Positions 1 through 9,214 of a stretch of DNA of 64,000 nt are shown in pieces. Numbering within the stretch: the stretch's first letter is position 1; each line of letters begins with the position of its first letter. The translations under genes and the position numbers were made by a program. The notes below the pieces were generated by a model that did not search any database, was not told the DNA's origin, and saw only the letters and a list, made by a program, of their open reading frames with translations. Location of the stretch: contig NZ_CP072110.1 of the NCBI RefSeq assembly GCF_017638545.1, positions 1,364,001 to 1,428,000 on the forward strand, given 5' to 3'. The stretch comes from Psychrosphaera ytuae (GTDB lineage Bacteria; Pseudomonadota; Gammaproteobacteria; Enterobacterales; Alteromonadaceae).

Positions 1-1
1 A

Positions 2-268
2 AAACTCAATTGGGTTGCTGGCAGTGCAGTGGTTTACATAGGTTTGTTTGAAATGGGCATTACGTTTTTGTTCTGGTCCAAAGCGATGAAGTTAACGACT
101 AACACGTCGGTGATTGCCAACCTGATTTTCCTCTCTCCTTTTGTTTCTCTTATTTTGCTGCATTACGTTCGCGGTGAGCAAATTTATCTAGCTACTGTAG
201 TCGGCTTGCTGATCATTATTGGCGCTTTGTTAATTCAACAATTACCCTTTAAAACAAAAAAGGGCTGA
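2..268 (+). CDS. DMT-family (EamA) exporter, C-terminal part
   Basis: The reading frame is open from the first bases of the window, so the gene begins upstream and only about 88 C-terminal residues are seen. They contain three hydrophobic segments separated by short polar loops and end in a Lys-rich tail. This is the pattern of the last helices of an EamA/DMT 10-helix exporter. Family membership is judged from that pattern and from the piece reading GLFEMGITFLFWSKAM, typical of EamA repeats. The substrate cannot be told. The gene converges on acnB, with a shared terminator between them. Confidence 0.7.
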   Translation, partial: KLNWVAGSAVVYIGLFEMGITFLFWSKAMKLTTNTSVIANLIFLSPFVSLILLHYVRGEQIYLATVVGLLIIIGALLIQQLPFKTKKG

Positions 269-282
269 TAAATCAGCCCTTT
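258..282. terminator. Bidirectional intrinsic terminator between the exporter and acnB
   Basis: AGGGCTGA (261-268) pairs with TCAGCCCT (273-280) around a TAAA loop. The minus-strand transcript (acnB) then runs into a long T-rich tract, and the plus-strand copy into TTTCATTT. The stem overlaps the exporter stop codon. It should end both converging transcripts, with the acnB side the stronger. Confidence 0.85.
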
Positions 283-315
283 CATTTCAACGTTTAAGTT
301 AAAGTTCGTTGCAGA

Positions 316-2910
316 TTAAACTGCTTGTTGAACGATAACTTTTTCCGCTTTGTCCGTGTACTGCTTCATTTGGTGGAAGTTTAAGTAACGGTACGTGTCA
401 GCCGCTGTCGTATCGATGTGCTTCGCGTATTCCATGTATTCTGCAACTGTTGGGATTTTGCCCATGATTGCGCCAGCCGCAGCTAGCTCAGCAGAAGTTA
501 GGTATACGTTCGCACCTGTACCTAGGCGGTTAGGGAAGTTACGTGTAGAAGTTGAAAGTACAGTCGCACCATCAGCAACACGTGCTTGGTTACCCATACA
601 TAGTGAACAGCCTGGAGTTTCGATTCGAACGCCTGCTTTACCGTATGTGAAGTAGTAACCTTCTTCCGTTAACTGGTCACGGTCCATCTTCGTTGGAGGC
701 GCAACCCAAGTACGAGTTGGTAATACACCACCATAGTTTTCCATTAGCTTACCAGCTGCACGGAAGTGACCAATGTTAGTCATACAAGAGCCGATGAATA
801 CTTCATCGATGCCAGTACCAGCAACGTCAGACAATAATTTCGCATCGTCTGGGTCGTTTGGACAACATACGATTGGCTCTTTGATGTCGTTTAGGTCGAT
901 TTCTAGAACGTGTGCGTATTCTGCATCTGCGTCCGCTTCCATTAGAGATGGGTTCGCTAACCACTCTTCCATCGCTGTGATACGACGCTCAATAGTACGA
1001 ACATCGCCGTAACCTTCAGAAATCATCCACTTAAGCATAACGATGTTTGAGTTAAGGTACTCAGCAACCGCCTCTTCGTCCATCTTGATTGTACAACCAG
1101 CAGCTGAACGTTCAGCTGATGCGTCAGATAGTTCGAACGCTTGCTCTACAGTTAGACCTTTAAGGCCTTCGATTTCTAGTACACGACCAGAGAATTCGTT
1201 GATCTTACCTGCTTTCTCAACAGTCAATAGACCTTCTTTGATACCGTAGTAAGGGATAGCGTGTACAAGGTCACGTAATGTGATACCTGGTTGCATTTCA
1301 CCTTTAAAACGAACCAATACTGACTCAGGCATATCAAGAGGCATAACACCTGTTGCCGCTGCGAATGCAACTAGACCTGAACCTGCAGGGAATGAAATAC
1401 CTAGAGGGAAACGAGTATGAGAGTCACCACCAGTACCTACTGTGTCTGGTAACAACATACGGTTTAACCACGAGTGGATAACACCGTCACCTGGACGAAG
1501 TGATACACCGCCACGGTTCATGATGAAGTCAGGTAGTGTGTGGTGCGTGTTAACGTCAACCGGCTTAGGATAAGCAGATGTGTGACAGAAAGACTGCATT
1601 GTTAAGTCAGCTTGGAAACCAAGACATGCTAAGTCTTTAAGTTCGTCACGTGTCATAGGACCTGTTGTATCCTGAGAACCAACCGTAGTCATCTTAGGCT
1701 CACAGTATTGACCTGGACGTACACCGTCTACGCCACATGCTTTACCAACCATCTTCTGAGCTAGTGTGTAGCCTTTAGTAGATTCTGCAGTGTCAGTTGG
1801 AAGAGCGAAGATGTCAGTTGCACCTAGACCTAATGCTTCACGGGCACGAGTTGTTAAACCACGACCGATGATTAGAGGAATACGGCCACCAGCGCGTACT
1901 TCGTCTAGTAATACCTTTGATAATTCGAAAGTAGAGATTACTTCGTCAGTACCAGAGCGCTTAACAACACCTTCGTAAGGGAAGATGTCGATTACGTCGC
2001 CCATGTTCATTTTTTGAACGTCTAATTCGATTGGTAATGCGCCTGAGTCTTCCATAGTGTTGTAGAAGATAGGAGCGATTTTACCACCTAGACATACACC
2101 ACCAGCACGCTTGTTAGGAACGAAAGGAATGTCTTCGCCCATGAACCAAAGTACTGAGTTAGTAGCAGACTTACGTGAAGAACCAGTACCAACAACGTCA
2201 CCAACGTATGCTAGTGGAATACCGTCTTGTTGTAACTCTTCGATTTGCTTGATTGGACCTACTGTGCCTGGCTGATCTGGATTGATGCCTTCACGTTCCA
2301 TTTTAAGCATCGCAGTCGCGTGCAGAGGAATGTCAGGACGAGACCATGCATCTGGTGCAGGAGACAAGTCATCGGTGTTCGTTTCGCCAGTTACTTTGAA
2401 TACTTTAACTGTGATTTTTTCTGCAACTTTAGGCTTGTTTAAGAACCACTCAGCGTTTGCCCATGATTCCATAACTTCTTTAGCTTTAGCGTTGCCTGCG
2501 TCTGCTTTTTCTTTTACATCGAAGAAAGCATCAAACATTAATAGTGTTTTCTTAAGGCCTTCAGCAGCTGTGCTAGCAAGATCCGCATTATCTAATAACT
2601 GGATCATTGGCTCGATGTTGTAACCACCTAGCATTGTACCTAGTAATTCAGTCGCTTTTTCTGCACTTAGGATTGGAGACGTTGCTTCGCCTTTTGCTAC
2701 TGCGGCTAAAAAGCCAGCTTTAACGTATGCTGCATCGTCTACACCAGGAGGTACGCGATTAGTTAATAGATCCAGAATGAATTCTTCTTCACCTGCAGGT
2801 GGGTTTTTAATAAGTTCTACCAAGTCTGCAACTTGTGCTGCGTCTAATGGCTTAGGAACAACGCCCTGTGCGGCGCGTTCTTCAACGTGTTTGCGATATT
2901 CTTGAAGCAC
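316..2910 (-). CDS. acnB: Bifunctional aconitate hydratase 2 / 2-methylisocitrate dehydratase
   Basis: TCA-cycle enzyme interconverting citrate and isocitrate through a [4Fe-4S] cluster; AcnB also acts on 2-methylisocitrate. The 864-residue length matches E. coli AcnB (865). The N-terminal helical HEAT-like domain (about 1-160) is followed by the swivel and catalytic aconitase domains. The three cluster cysteines are visible at about 709 (GSCMTN) and 768/771 (CSLCMGN), one lower than the E. coli numbers 710/769/772. The start codon is GTG, preceded on the minus strand by a good AGAGGA ribosome site 7 bases away. The gene stands alone, with its own terminator and about 290 bases of upstream region. 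No cofactor or substrate residue looks missing. Confidence 0.98.
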   Translation of the reverse strand: MLQEYRKHVEERAAQGVVPKPLDAAQVADLVELIKNPPAGEEEFILDLLTNRVPPGVDDAAYVKAGFLAAVAKGEATSPILSAEKATELLGTMLGGYNIEPMIQLLDNADLASTAAEGLKKTLLMFDAFFDVKEKADAGNAKAKEVMESWANAEWFLNKPKVAEKITVKVFKVTGETNTDDLSPAPDAWSRPDIPLHATAMLKMEREGINPDQPGTVGPIKQIEELQQDGIPLAYVGDVVGTGSSRKSATNSVLWFMGEDIPFVPNKRAGGVCLGGKIAPIFYNTMEDSGALPIELDVQKMNMGDVIDIFPYEGVVKRSGTDEVISTFELSKVLLDEVRAGGRIPLIIGRGLTTRAREALGLGATDIFALPTDTAESTKGYTLAQKMVGKACGVDGVRPGQYCEPKMTTVGSQDTTGPMTRDELKDLACLGFQADLTMQSFCHTSAYPKPVDVNTHHTLPDFIMNRGGVSLRPGDGVIHSWLNRMLLPDTVGTGGDSHTRFPLGISFPAGSGLVAFAAATGVMPLDMPESVLVRFKGEMQPGITLRDLVHAIPYYGIKEGLLTVEKAGKINEFSGRVLEIEGLKGLTVEQAFELSDASAERSAAGCTIKMDEEAVAEYLNSNIVMLKWMISEGYGDVRTIERRITAMEEWLANPSLMEADADAEYAHVLEIDLNDIKEPIVCCPNDPDDAKLLSDVAGTGIDEVFIGSCMTNIGHFRAAGKLMENYGGVLPTRTWVAPPTKMDRDQLTEEGYYFTYGKAGVRIETPGCSLCMGNQARVADGATVLSTSTRNFPNRLGTGANVYLTSAELAAAGAIMGKIPTVAEYMEYAKHIDTTAADTYRYLNFHQMKQYTDKAEKVIVQQAV

Positions 2911-3084
2911 AATAATGTCCTCTTATTTTTTTGTGGCGTTATTTCTGCTTTGCGACTGCTAAAGTGAAATAACTATAGACATGAAAGTCAGAAAGCGGCC
3001 AATTATAGAGCCCTCTATACCTAAAAGGAATAACTTGCTGAATATTTACTTGTATTTTCAGTATAAATACCAGTTATGGCCGAC

Positions 3085-3123
3085 AACAAAAATTGCCACT
3101 TGAGTGATAATCCCCAAGTGGCA
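3085..3123 (-). terminator. Intrinsic terminator of the subtilase gene
   Basis: TGCCACTTG (3094-3102) and CAAGTGGCA (3115-3123) form a perfect 9-bp stem with a 12-base loop. Read on the minus strand the stem is followed by ATTTTTGTT. It lies about 80 bases past the stop of the S8 peptidase and upstream of the acnB promoter, so it insulates the two. Confidence 0.8.
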
Positions 3124-3200
3124 GTACTTTCAAGTCCGTTGTTATAAATTCAAAGGTATTGATTTATCTCTGTTTATCTAGGGACATCAACTTAACACCT

Positions 3201-6200
3201 TTAAATTGATTTACGTTTTGTGCGGTAGGCGCGAATTCGGCGAACCAACATAATCATCAATACTCCAACAAGTAATTCCTTAGGTACAGAACCACCGCCT
3301 GAGTCACCACCGCTATTTGTTGGAGGTGGCGTGGTTGTTGGATTAGTCACACTAATTGTCGCAGAAGCAGTCAGTGAGAACTCACCATCAGACACAACCA
3401 CTGAAACATTAGAGTTTGCCGCAGCTGTACTCGTGATAGAAACTTGAATCGACCGCTCATCCGTTACCGATGCGGAAAAACCAGCAGGTAAATTCCAGCG
3501 ATAGGTCAGTAAACTATCAATATCTGTTGCCTCGACAGATAATGTAATCGTCTGGCCCACTTGAGCTGAAGCCGGAACATCAAGGTCTACAACAGTTGGC
3601 TCATCATTTACAGCCGTGACCGTAATATCTAACTCTGCACTTGAGCGGACACCATTACTATTTTGGACAGAGTAAGTCAGAGAATCACTGCCATTAAAAT
3701 TGTTTGTTGGCTGGTAAGTTATGGTTCCATTAGTATTAACCGTCGCGGTGCCATTAGTTGGCTGAACTTCAATTTGTATACTCGAAGTCACAAGCGTAAA
3801 GTCACTCTGATCAGTAAATAGCTGATCCAAGACTCGCTCCTCTTCAACGGAAGCAATTAGTAACACCCGCTCACCGGTCAAATCATTCGCTAACACATCA
3901 ATAGCAGCACTACTGTCCTCTTGAACTGACGCAGTGTCATTTACTGCAAATGTTTCTGTCTGTGAGTCGGCCGCTTTGTTTACAGAAAACTCAACAACCG
4001 CCTCTTCCGGTGCTGTGTATTGGTATCGCAAGCTAGAACCTGAAGTACCAGTGTTGCTACCGACACCATTGTACCAAGAAGAAATACCTACCGAAGAGTC
4101 GCCTGACTCAGCACCTATTGTGTAAAAATTAGGTTGCTCAGGAATAGAGATATAACGGAACCACTTATTTTCACTGTTTTGTTCAATAATGAGCTGGAAT
4201 GTATATTCAGCGTCTATATCTGACACTCCCCAGTAATTGGCATTAAAGTTTCCTTGAGAGTACAGTTTGACTTTGTCCCATTGGACAACAAGGTAAGATT
4301 TGCCTGACACATTGTGCTGATAAAGTTTCAGCGAACCACCACCTAAATCTTCACTATCTGCACTATTTTTCAGATCAAAGTCGGTCCAAAACGGCGCAAT
4401 GATACCATCCGGTGTACCGTCATAAGGTAACCCTTGGTTGATGGTAAATGAGTCATTAGAAGTTATATTGTCACCAACAAATGCCACACCGTTACTAGCA
4501 ACAGTGATTTGATCGTAAGTCACTCCAAAGTGGGTGTAACTAAAGTTAACTGCCGCACTGAACTCATCACAGTCACCGCCACATTGAATCTCAGAAAAAC
4601 CAAAATTGTTGACATCAATAGCAAACGGTACATCGCCAAAAGTTTCGAACTGCGCAGCTTGCAACGCCAAATCAAAAACAATTCGCTGATTTGTTACAGT
4701 CTGATTTGAAACATTAGATGAAGGAGCAATGGCTAAGCTTTGTGGATCAAACTCAGCACCACCGACAAGTTCAAAATCAAAGCCCAAACTGGCCGATGAG
4801 GTAAAATTGTCCGTCGTTAATCGATAGTCCGCCTGGGTATCCGTACTAGATACTTTAGTCAGGGTGAATTTATCGCTATTGGTTGCAATGTTCGCAACTG
4901 CAATCCCTTGTCGTATCGTTTTGCCATCTCCGTTGGTCCAAACTAACTCACCAAAATACCAACCGACATCTTGGTCAAAAGGTAAATTAACACTGACTTC
5001 AAATGATTCTGTATCCCCACTTCCAGTTAAACTGATTTGTGAAGGCGAAACCGTTCCTGTCAAGGCTGTATCGTGGAAGCTTAATTGGCCTGACCAAGAT
5101 TCGGATGTCGCTGTTACCGATCTCAAACTTGAGCTCATCCGGCACGATACTTGGCAATTATTGTTGGTCAGATTGGGTGTTGTCGCATATGCCGTTAAGT
5201 TCATCGCTGACAAAATATTAAGTCGACCTGAGCCCGCTTCAAACGCCGTCGCTTTGTTACTACCGTCAGGACCTTTAATGTCTCCGTCAACACTGTTGAT
5301 CAGGATATTTTTGATATCGACCGCCGTTAAAGACGGCTCGTGCTGTTTTAATAACGCTGCGGCCCCCGCCACCATAGGTGAGGACATACTAGTCCCACCT
5401 AAATAGCCATAGTCTAAATCTGGCGTAAGTGGGTCTTCTTTAGCTACCGCTGACAAAATCAAATCACCTGGTGCGGCCATATCTGGCTTGACGTATGCAT
5501 CATTATCATTGGGTCCGATTGAGCTAAATCCAGATACCACGTCGGCCGCAGCTGGGTTCGTTGAACGAGTTTGAGTGCCTTGCATCGCAATGGTATCAAC
5601 TAAAGACGTACTCAAATAACTCAACAATAATTCACCATCATTCTGAGAAATAAAGGTTGAAGTCAGCTCAATATCTTCGCCAATCTCCATTAACACATTA
5701 GGTCCAGGTACATTGTTGATGACGACCATTGCCGACGCCCCAGCTGCTGCTGCGGTTTGTGCCTTGATTCTAAATGTACATGTACCGCGTTTAACCACAG
5801 CTATGCGACTGGCCAAGTTGATCCCAGACCAAGCAGACGAATCACAACCTAAATTGTCAGTGTCTTGTGCTAACTCGCCCACTCCGCTAAATGACGAACC
5901 AACCACGTAGTTATTGCCAGGCTGTGATAACACATTGTTCGAACCAAACTCTAAAATGTAACCAGCGATTAAATCCGTCGTGGTCGATGCCACGGCAATA
6001 CCTGATTGTACGCACGCAGGGCAGCTAATGGTCTCTGCTCCTTGATCGCCTTCGTTGCCAGCCGACGAAACCAATACAACACCATTTGCTTCAAGCTCTT
6101 TGAAAACACTATCAAAAATAGAGCCGTTGTTATTATCGGTATTTGGTAATCCATAAGAGTTGTTTATTACATCAGCGCCATCGGCAAACGCGTCTTCTAG

Positions 6201-7166
6201 AGCACTGATCAACATAACTGTAGTTCCAACGCCTTGTTCACCCCAGAGAGCTTTATAAACCATTAGATAAGCCGCGGGGGCCACACCTATGAGTGTTTCA
6301 CCTGAGTCTGCTACCACTTCTCGACCACCAGCAATAGCGGCAACGTGGGTTCCGTGTCCGCTAAACGCTTGCGGGGTGTTAAACTCGCCCTCGTACTTGG
6401 ATGGATTTGAGGTGTAATCATCTGGTGTGTAATGGCGAGCAACAATGATTTTGTTGTTACAAAAACCAGACGTGCTTGCGCAATAATCGTCGCCGGGCAA
6501 AGACGCAGGTGCAGTCATGCCTGTATCGTCAAACATAGGGTGGTCTGGCGTTATACCAGAATCGATAATAGCTATTTTTTGGCCCTGGCCAGCTTGTGAC
6601 TGACCGCCTACTACCTGCCAGCTTTGCTGCGCTTTTATGATAGGCAGGGCATTTTCTAAAGTAGATTTTACGGTTAAGTTTGGATAGACGGCTTTAACAC
6701 CTGGAAAACCTAACAGTGTCTCCATCTTTTGAGTTGTGCGAACAACGTAACCGTTTAGCAACACATCAAACTCTCGACCAAATTCAACATTGTTTAATTG
6801 TTTCGCCATAGTCAATTGAGCCTGTTGGCGTTTTGTTGCCAATGCTCTCTTGTCTTTTTGAAACGCAGCAGTGTTAGCGTACACGGCAAAGTCTGATTGC
6901 GCTAAATTAGACATTTGACTCTGGTTTGGCGCTGAGCTCATCTTCATTTTGGAAATTAACGGTTTATCCTCAAGTACCACTATGTACTCTTTGCTATGAC
7001 CCAACCTGCTCGATTCTTTAGCATGTACAGTTGTGTCCTTGACACTGATCTCAATTGAGGGTTCATGCTCCATACCATCCATACTGTGTACATAAGAAGT
7101 AAACACCAATGAAGTGGCAACCGAAATTAATAAAGAAAACTTGAAGACTGTATGCATGATATTCAT
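3201..7166 (-). CDS. Secreted S8 subtilisin-like peptidase with PA domain and GlyGly-CTERM tail
   Basis: A 1321-residue exported serine protease. Order of parts: signal peptide (1-28); I9-type propeptide (about 58-168); peptidase S8 catalytic domain with Asp202 (AIIDSG), His271 (GHGTH) and Ser593 (GTSMSSP); a PA domain inserted between His and Ser (about 410-530); a nidogen-like region (about 840-1040); a cadherin-like/Big_9-type repeat followed by a PKD-like repeat; a Gly/Ser linker; a hydrophobic helix; and an Arg/Lys-rich end. That tail matches the GlyGly-CTERM signal, which in this group is cut by rhombosortase and handled by type II secretion. Likely role is degradation of extracellular protein for nutrition. 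Two 'CxxC-like' cysteine pairs in the catalytic region suggest disulphides. The start is preceded by AGAG. Substrate is unknown. Confidence 0.93.
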   Translation of the reverse strand: MNIMHTVFKFSLLISVATSLVFTSYVHSMDGMEHEPSIEISVKDTTVHAKESSRLGHSKEYIVVLEDKPLISKMKMSSAPNQSQMSNLAQSDFAVYANTAAFQKDKRALATKRQQAQLTMAKQLNNVEFGREFDVLLNGYVVRTTQKMETLLGFPGVKAVYPNLTVKSTLENALPIIKAQQSWQVVGGQSQAGQGQKIAIIDSGITPDHPMFDDTGMTAPASLPGDDYCASTSGFCNNKIIVARHYTPDDYTSNPSKYEGEFNTPQAFSGHGTHVAAIAGGREVVADSGETLIGVAPAAYLMVYKALWGEQGVGTTVMLISALEDAFADGADVINNSYGLPNTDNNNGSIFDSVFKELEANGVVLVSSAGNEGDQGAETISCPACVQSGIAVASTTTDLIAGYILEFGSNNVLSQPGNNYVVGSSFSGVGELAQDTDNLGCDSSAWSGINLASRIAVVKRGTCTFRIKAQTAAAAGASAMVVINNVPGPNVLMEIGEDIELTSTFISQNDGELLLSYLSTSLVDTIAMQGTQTRSTNPAAADVVSGFSSIGPNDNDAYVKPDMAAPGDLILSAVAKEDPLTPDLDYGYLGGTSMSSPMVAGAAALLKQHEPSLTAVDIKNILINSVDGDIKGPDGSNKATAFEAGSGRLNILSAMNLTAYATTPNLTNNNCQVSCRMSSSLRSVTATSESWSGQLSFHDTALTGTVSPSQISLTGSGDTESFEVSVNLPFDQDVGWYFGELVWTNGDGKTIRQGIAVANIATNSDKFTLTKVSSTDTQADYRLTTDNFTSSASLGFDFELVGGAEFDPQSLAIAPSSNVSNQTVTNQRIVFDLALQAAQFETFGDVPFAIDVNNFGFSEIQCGGDCDEFSAAVNFSYTHFGVTYDQITVASNGVAFVGDNITSNDSFTINQGLPYDGTPDGIIAPFWTDFDLKNSADSEDLGGGSLKLYQHNVSGKSYLVVQWDKVKLYSQGNFNANYWGVSDIDAEYTFQLIIEQNSENKWFRYISIPEQPNFYTIGAESGDSSVGISSWYNGVGSNTGTSGSSLRYQYTAPEEAVVEFSVNKAADSQTETFAVNDTASVQEDSSAAIDVLANDLTGERVLLIASVEEERVLDQLFTDQSDFTLVTSSIQIEVQPTNGTATVNTNGTITYQPTNNFNGSDSLTYSVQNSNGVRSSAELDITVTAVNDEPTVVDLDVPASAQVGQTITLSVEATDIDSLLTYRWNLPAGFSASVTDERSIQVSITSTAAANSNVSVVVSDGEFSLTASATISVTNPTTTPPPTNSGGDSGGGSVPKELLVGVLMIMLVRRIRAYRTKRKSI

Positions 7167-7371
7167 AGAAGGCTCTTTAATTTTTTAAATTCAGCCATTT
7201 AGCTCAAATTAAAAATTCGAGCTAAACGATAATACGCTTTGACTAAGACCGTCCAGGTAATGTTTAGTAAAGACTACAACCTATATTCCGTCCAATCCAT
7301 TTCGGTATGGAGCACTAACTAATTATGGTATAAGGTAATTTAACTTTAACGATTTGAATTAAGGACAAGTT

Positions 7372-8769
7372 GTGTCAGATTGGCTCACGGTTATCCCACC
7401 TTTACTGGCCGTAATAATAGTGCTCTGGAAAAAAGAAGTGATTCTTGCTCTATTACTTGCGGTGTTGTGCTCTGAATTTATCCTCCTCTTCAACGCTGTA
7501 CCTGCAGAACAAGCGCTAGCGCAGTTTTCAATAAGCGGTATCGAGCGTGTTATCAGTGTGTTTGAATCTGGTGGAAATACCCGTATTTTAACCTTTTCAC
7601 TGTTAGTCGGTGCCCTTCTTGGGTTTATGCGCTATTCAGGTGGCGTCACGGCAACCGTTAACTTTTTGATCAAAAAAGGCATCAGTGGCACCGCAAGACG
7701 AGCTCGCATGTTACCTTTTATGACGGGTGTAGTGATCTTTATCGAATCAAACCTAAGCGTGTTAATGTCCGGTATCATTTCTAGAGGCGTATTCGACAAA
7801 TTTAAAATGAGCCGTGCTCGCCTTGCCTATATCATCGACAGCACCAGCGCACCTATTTGTATATTAATTCTGATGAATGGCTGGGGAGCGTATGTCTTAG
7901 GATTGGTTAGTGGTTACGACCTTGAGGAATCCGCTGTTTCAACCCTGATTCAAACAATACCACTTAATTTTTATGCGCTTATAACGCTTGCGATAGTCTT
8001 GTACACCATCATCGCAGATAAAACTCACGGACCTATGAAAGACGCAGAATTACGGCGCGCCCAATCCGATTCGCCGCAGTCAAATTCAAGCTCAGAACTA
8101 GAAATTCCAGCGTCAAAGCCAAGCTTTATGTTAATTCCTTTGTTTGTGATGTCTGTGTCTATGGTTGGATTTATGTTTATGACGGGCAACGGAAGCTTTA
8201 CCGATGGTTCTGGCTCTAAATCAGTCCTGTATGCGACTGCGCTTGCTTGTCTGGTCGCTTACGTGATGATGGTCGGTAGCGGTCGATTTAATCACAAACA
8301 AATGACCGAGATAGGCTTTAAAGGTATGAACGAATTACTGCCTTTAGTGGTGATTGTTTTGTTTTCTTTAGCTTTGGGCGCGAGTTTAAAAGAACTAGGC
8401 ACAGGTAAATTTATCGCCAGTTTAGTAGCCGGAAACATTCCTATGTTTTTAGTCCCTGCATTACTGTTTATTGCAGGTGCATTGATGTCATTTTCGACTG
8501 GCACATCTTGGGGGACTTTCGCCCTGTTAGTGCCAATTGGCATGCCTCTGGTCGTTGAACTTGGATTGCCAGCCCCACTGGTATTATCAGCTATTTTAGG
8601 TGGCGGAATATTTGGTGATCACTGCTCACCTATTTCAGATACAACCGCAGTTTCAGCCGTTGCGTCAGGGTGTGACTTGTTAGAACACGTCAAAACTCAG
8701 TTACCATACGCGCTAACCGCTGGCGGTCTAACGATTGTCTGTTATGTTATTGCGGGATTAGTTGCTTAG
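7372..8769 (+). CDS. NhaC-family Na+/H+ antiporter
   Basis: A 465-residue inner-membrane transporter with about eleven hydrophobic segments and little else, as in the NhaC family (Na_H_antiporter, PF03553). Family-like stretches include GGGIFGDHCSPISDTT near residue 410 and the paired segment near residue 130 (FIESNLSVLMSG), both in the conserved core. The likely reaction is exchange of cytoplasmic Na+ for external H+, which suits a marine organism, but some relatives carry organic ions instead. The start is GTG with AAGGAC 5 bases upstream. It diverges from the subtilase across about 205 bases and nearly touches the converging epsilon-subunit gene (12 bases). Confidence 0.85.
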   Translation: MSDWLTVIPPLLAVIIVLWKKEVILALLLAVLCSEFILLFNAVPAEQALAQFSISGIERVISVFESGGNTRILTFSLLVGALLGFMRYSGGVTATVNFLIKKGISGTARRARMLPFMTGVVIFIESNLSVLMSGIISRGVFDKFKMSRARLAYIIDSTSAPICILILMNGWGAYVLGLVSGYDLEESAVSTLIQTIPLNFYALITLAIVLYTIIADKTHGPMKDAELRRAQSDSPQSNSSSELEIPASKPSFMLIPLFVMSVSMVGFMFMTGNGSFTDGSGSKSVLYATALACLVAYVMMVGSGRFNHKQMTEIGFKGMNELLPLVVIVLFSLALGASLKELGTGKFIASLVAGNIPMFLVPALLFIAGALMSFSTGTSWGTFALLVPIGMPLVVELGLPAPLVLSAILGGGIFGDHCSPISDTTAVSAVASGCDLLEHVKTQLPYALTAGGLTIVCYVIAGLVA

Positions 8770-8781
8770 CAAAGCACCACT

Positions 8782-9201
8782 CTAACCTTTCTTTTTATAA
8801 TGATCAGCGACCTGCAATTGTGCGGTCGCTTTCATTAGCTCTAACTCAATCGCCAAAAACTTTTTCACATCACATTCGGCTAATCGAGTTTTGGCAGATT
8901 CTTTGGCTTTTTGTGCTTTTTCTCTATCAATTTGCTCGCCGCGCGCGGCAACATCGGCCATCACATTAACTTGATTAGGCTGAATTTCAACTATGCCACC
9001 TGCCACATACACGGCCTCATCATTACCTGACTCATTGGTATATCGGAGCATGCTTGGCTTTATCGAAGCTAACAACGGAGCATGACCATATTGAACGCCT
9101 AACTCACCTTCACTGCCTTTGACCACAAGTGACTGTACCATGCCTTTGAAAACAGGTTGGTTTGGTGAAACGATATTCAGTTCGATTAGTGGTGATGCCA
9201 T
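8782..9201 (-). CDS. Orphan F1Fo ATP synthase epsilon subunit-like protein
   Basis: A 139-residue protein of the same length as E. coli AtpC and alignable by eye end to end. The N-terminal beta-sandwich shows GSEGELGVQYGHAPLLA, the family signature, and the C-terminal two-helix part is complete. In cells the epsilon subunit sits on the rotor stalk and inhibits ATP hydrolysis. This copy is not in an atp operon: it lies 13 bases behind a D-amino acid transaminase gene. The start was placed at ATG 9201 because GGAG precedes it at good spacing; a longer frame would overlap the transaminase. It may replace or supplement the operon copy elsewhere, or have another role. No inactivating change is seen. 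Confidence 0.88.
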   Translation of the reverse strand: MASPLIELNIVSPNQPVFKGMVQSLVVKGSEGELGVQYGHAPLLASIKPSMLRYTNESGNDEAVYVAGGIVEIQPNQVNVMADVAARGEQIDREKAQKAKESAKTRLAECDVKKFLAIELELMKATAQLQVADHYKKKG

Positions 9202-9214
9202 AATTTCTCCGTCG

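Noticed and set aside
4864..5406. A 180-codon plus-strand open frame inside the subtilase gene
   Set aside because: It lies wholly antisense to a clearly functional protease, has no ribosome site and no family likeness, and follows from codon bias on the other strand.
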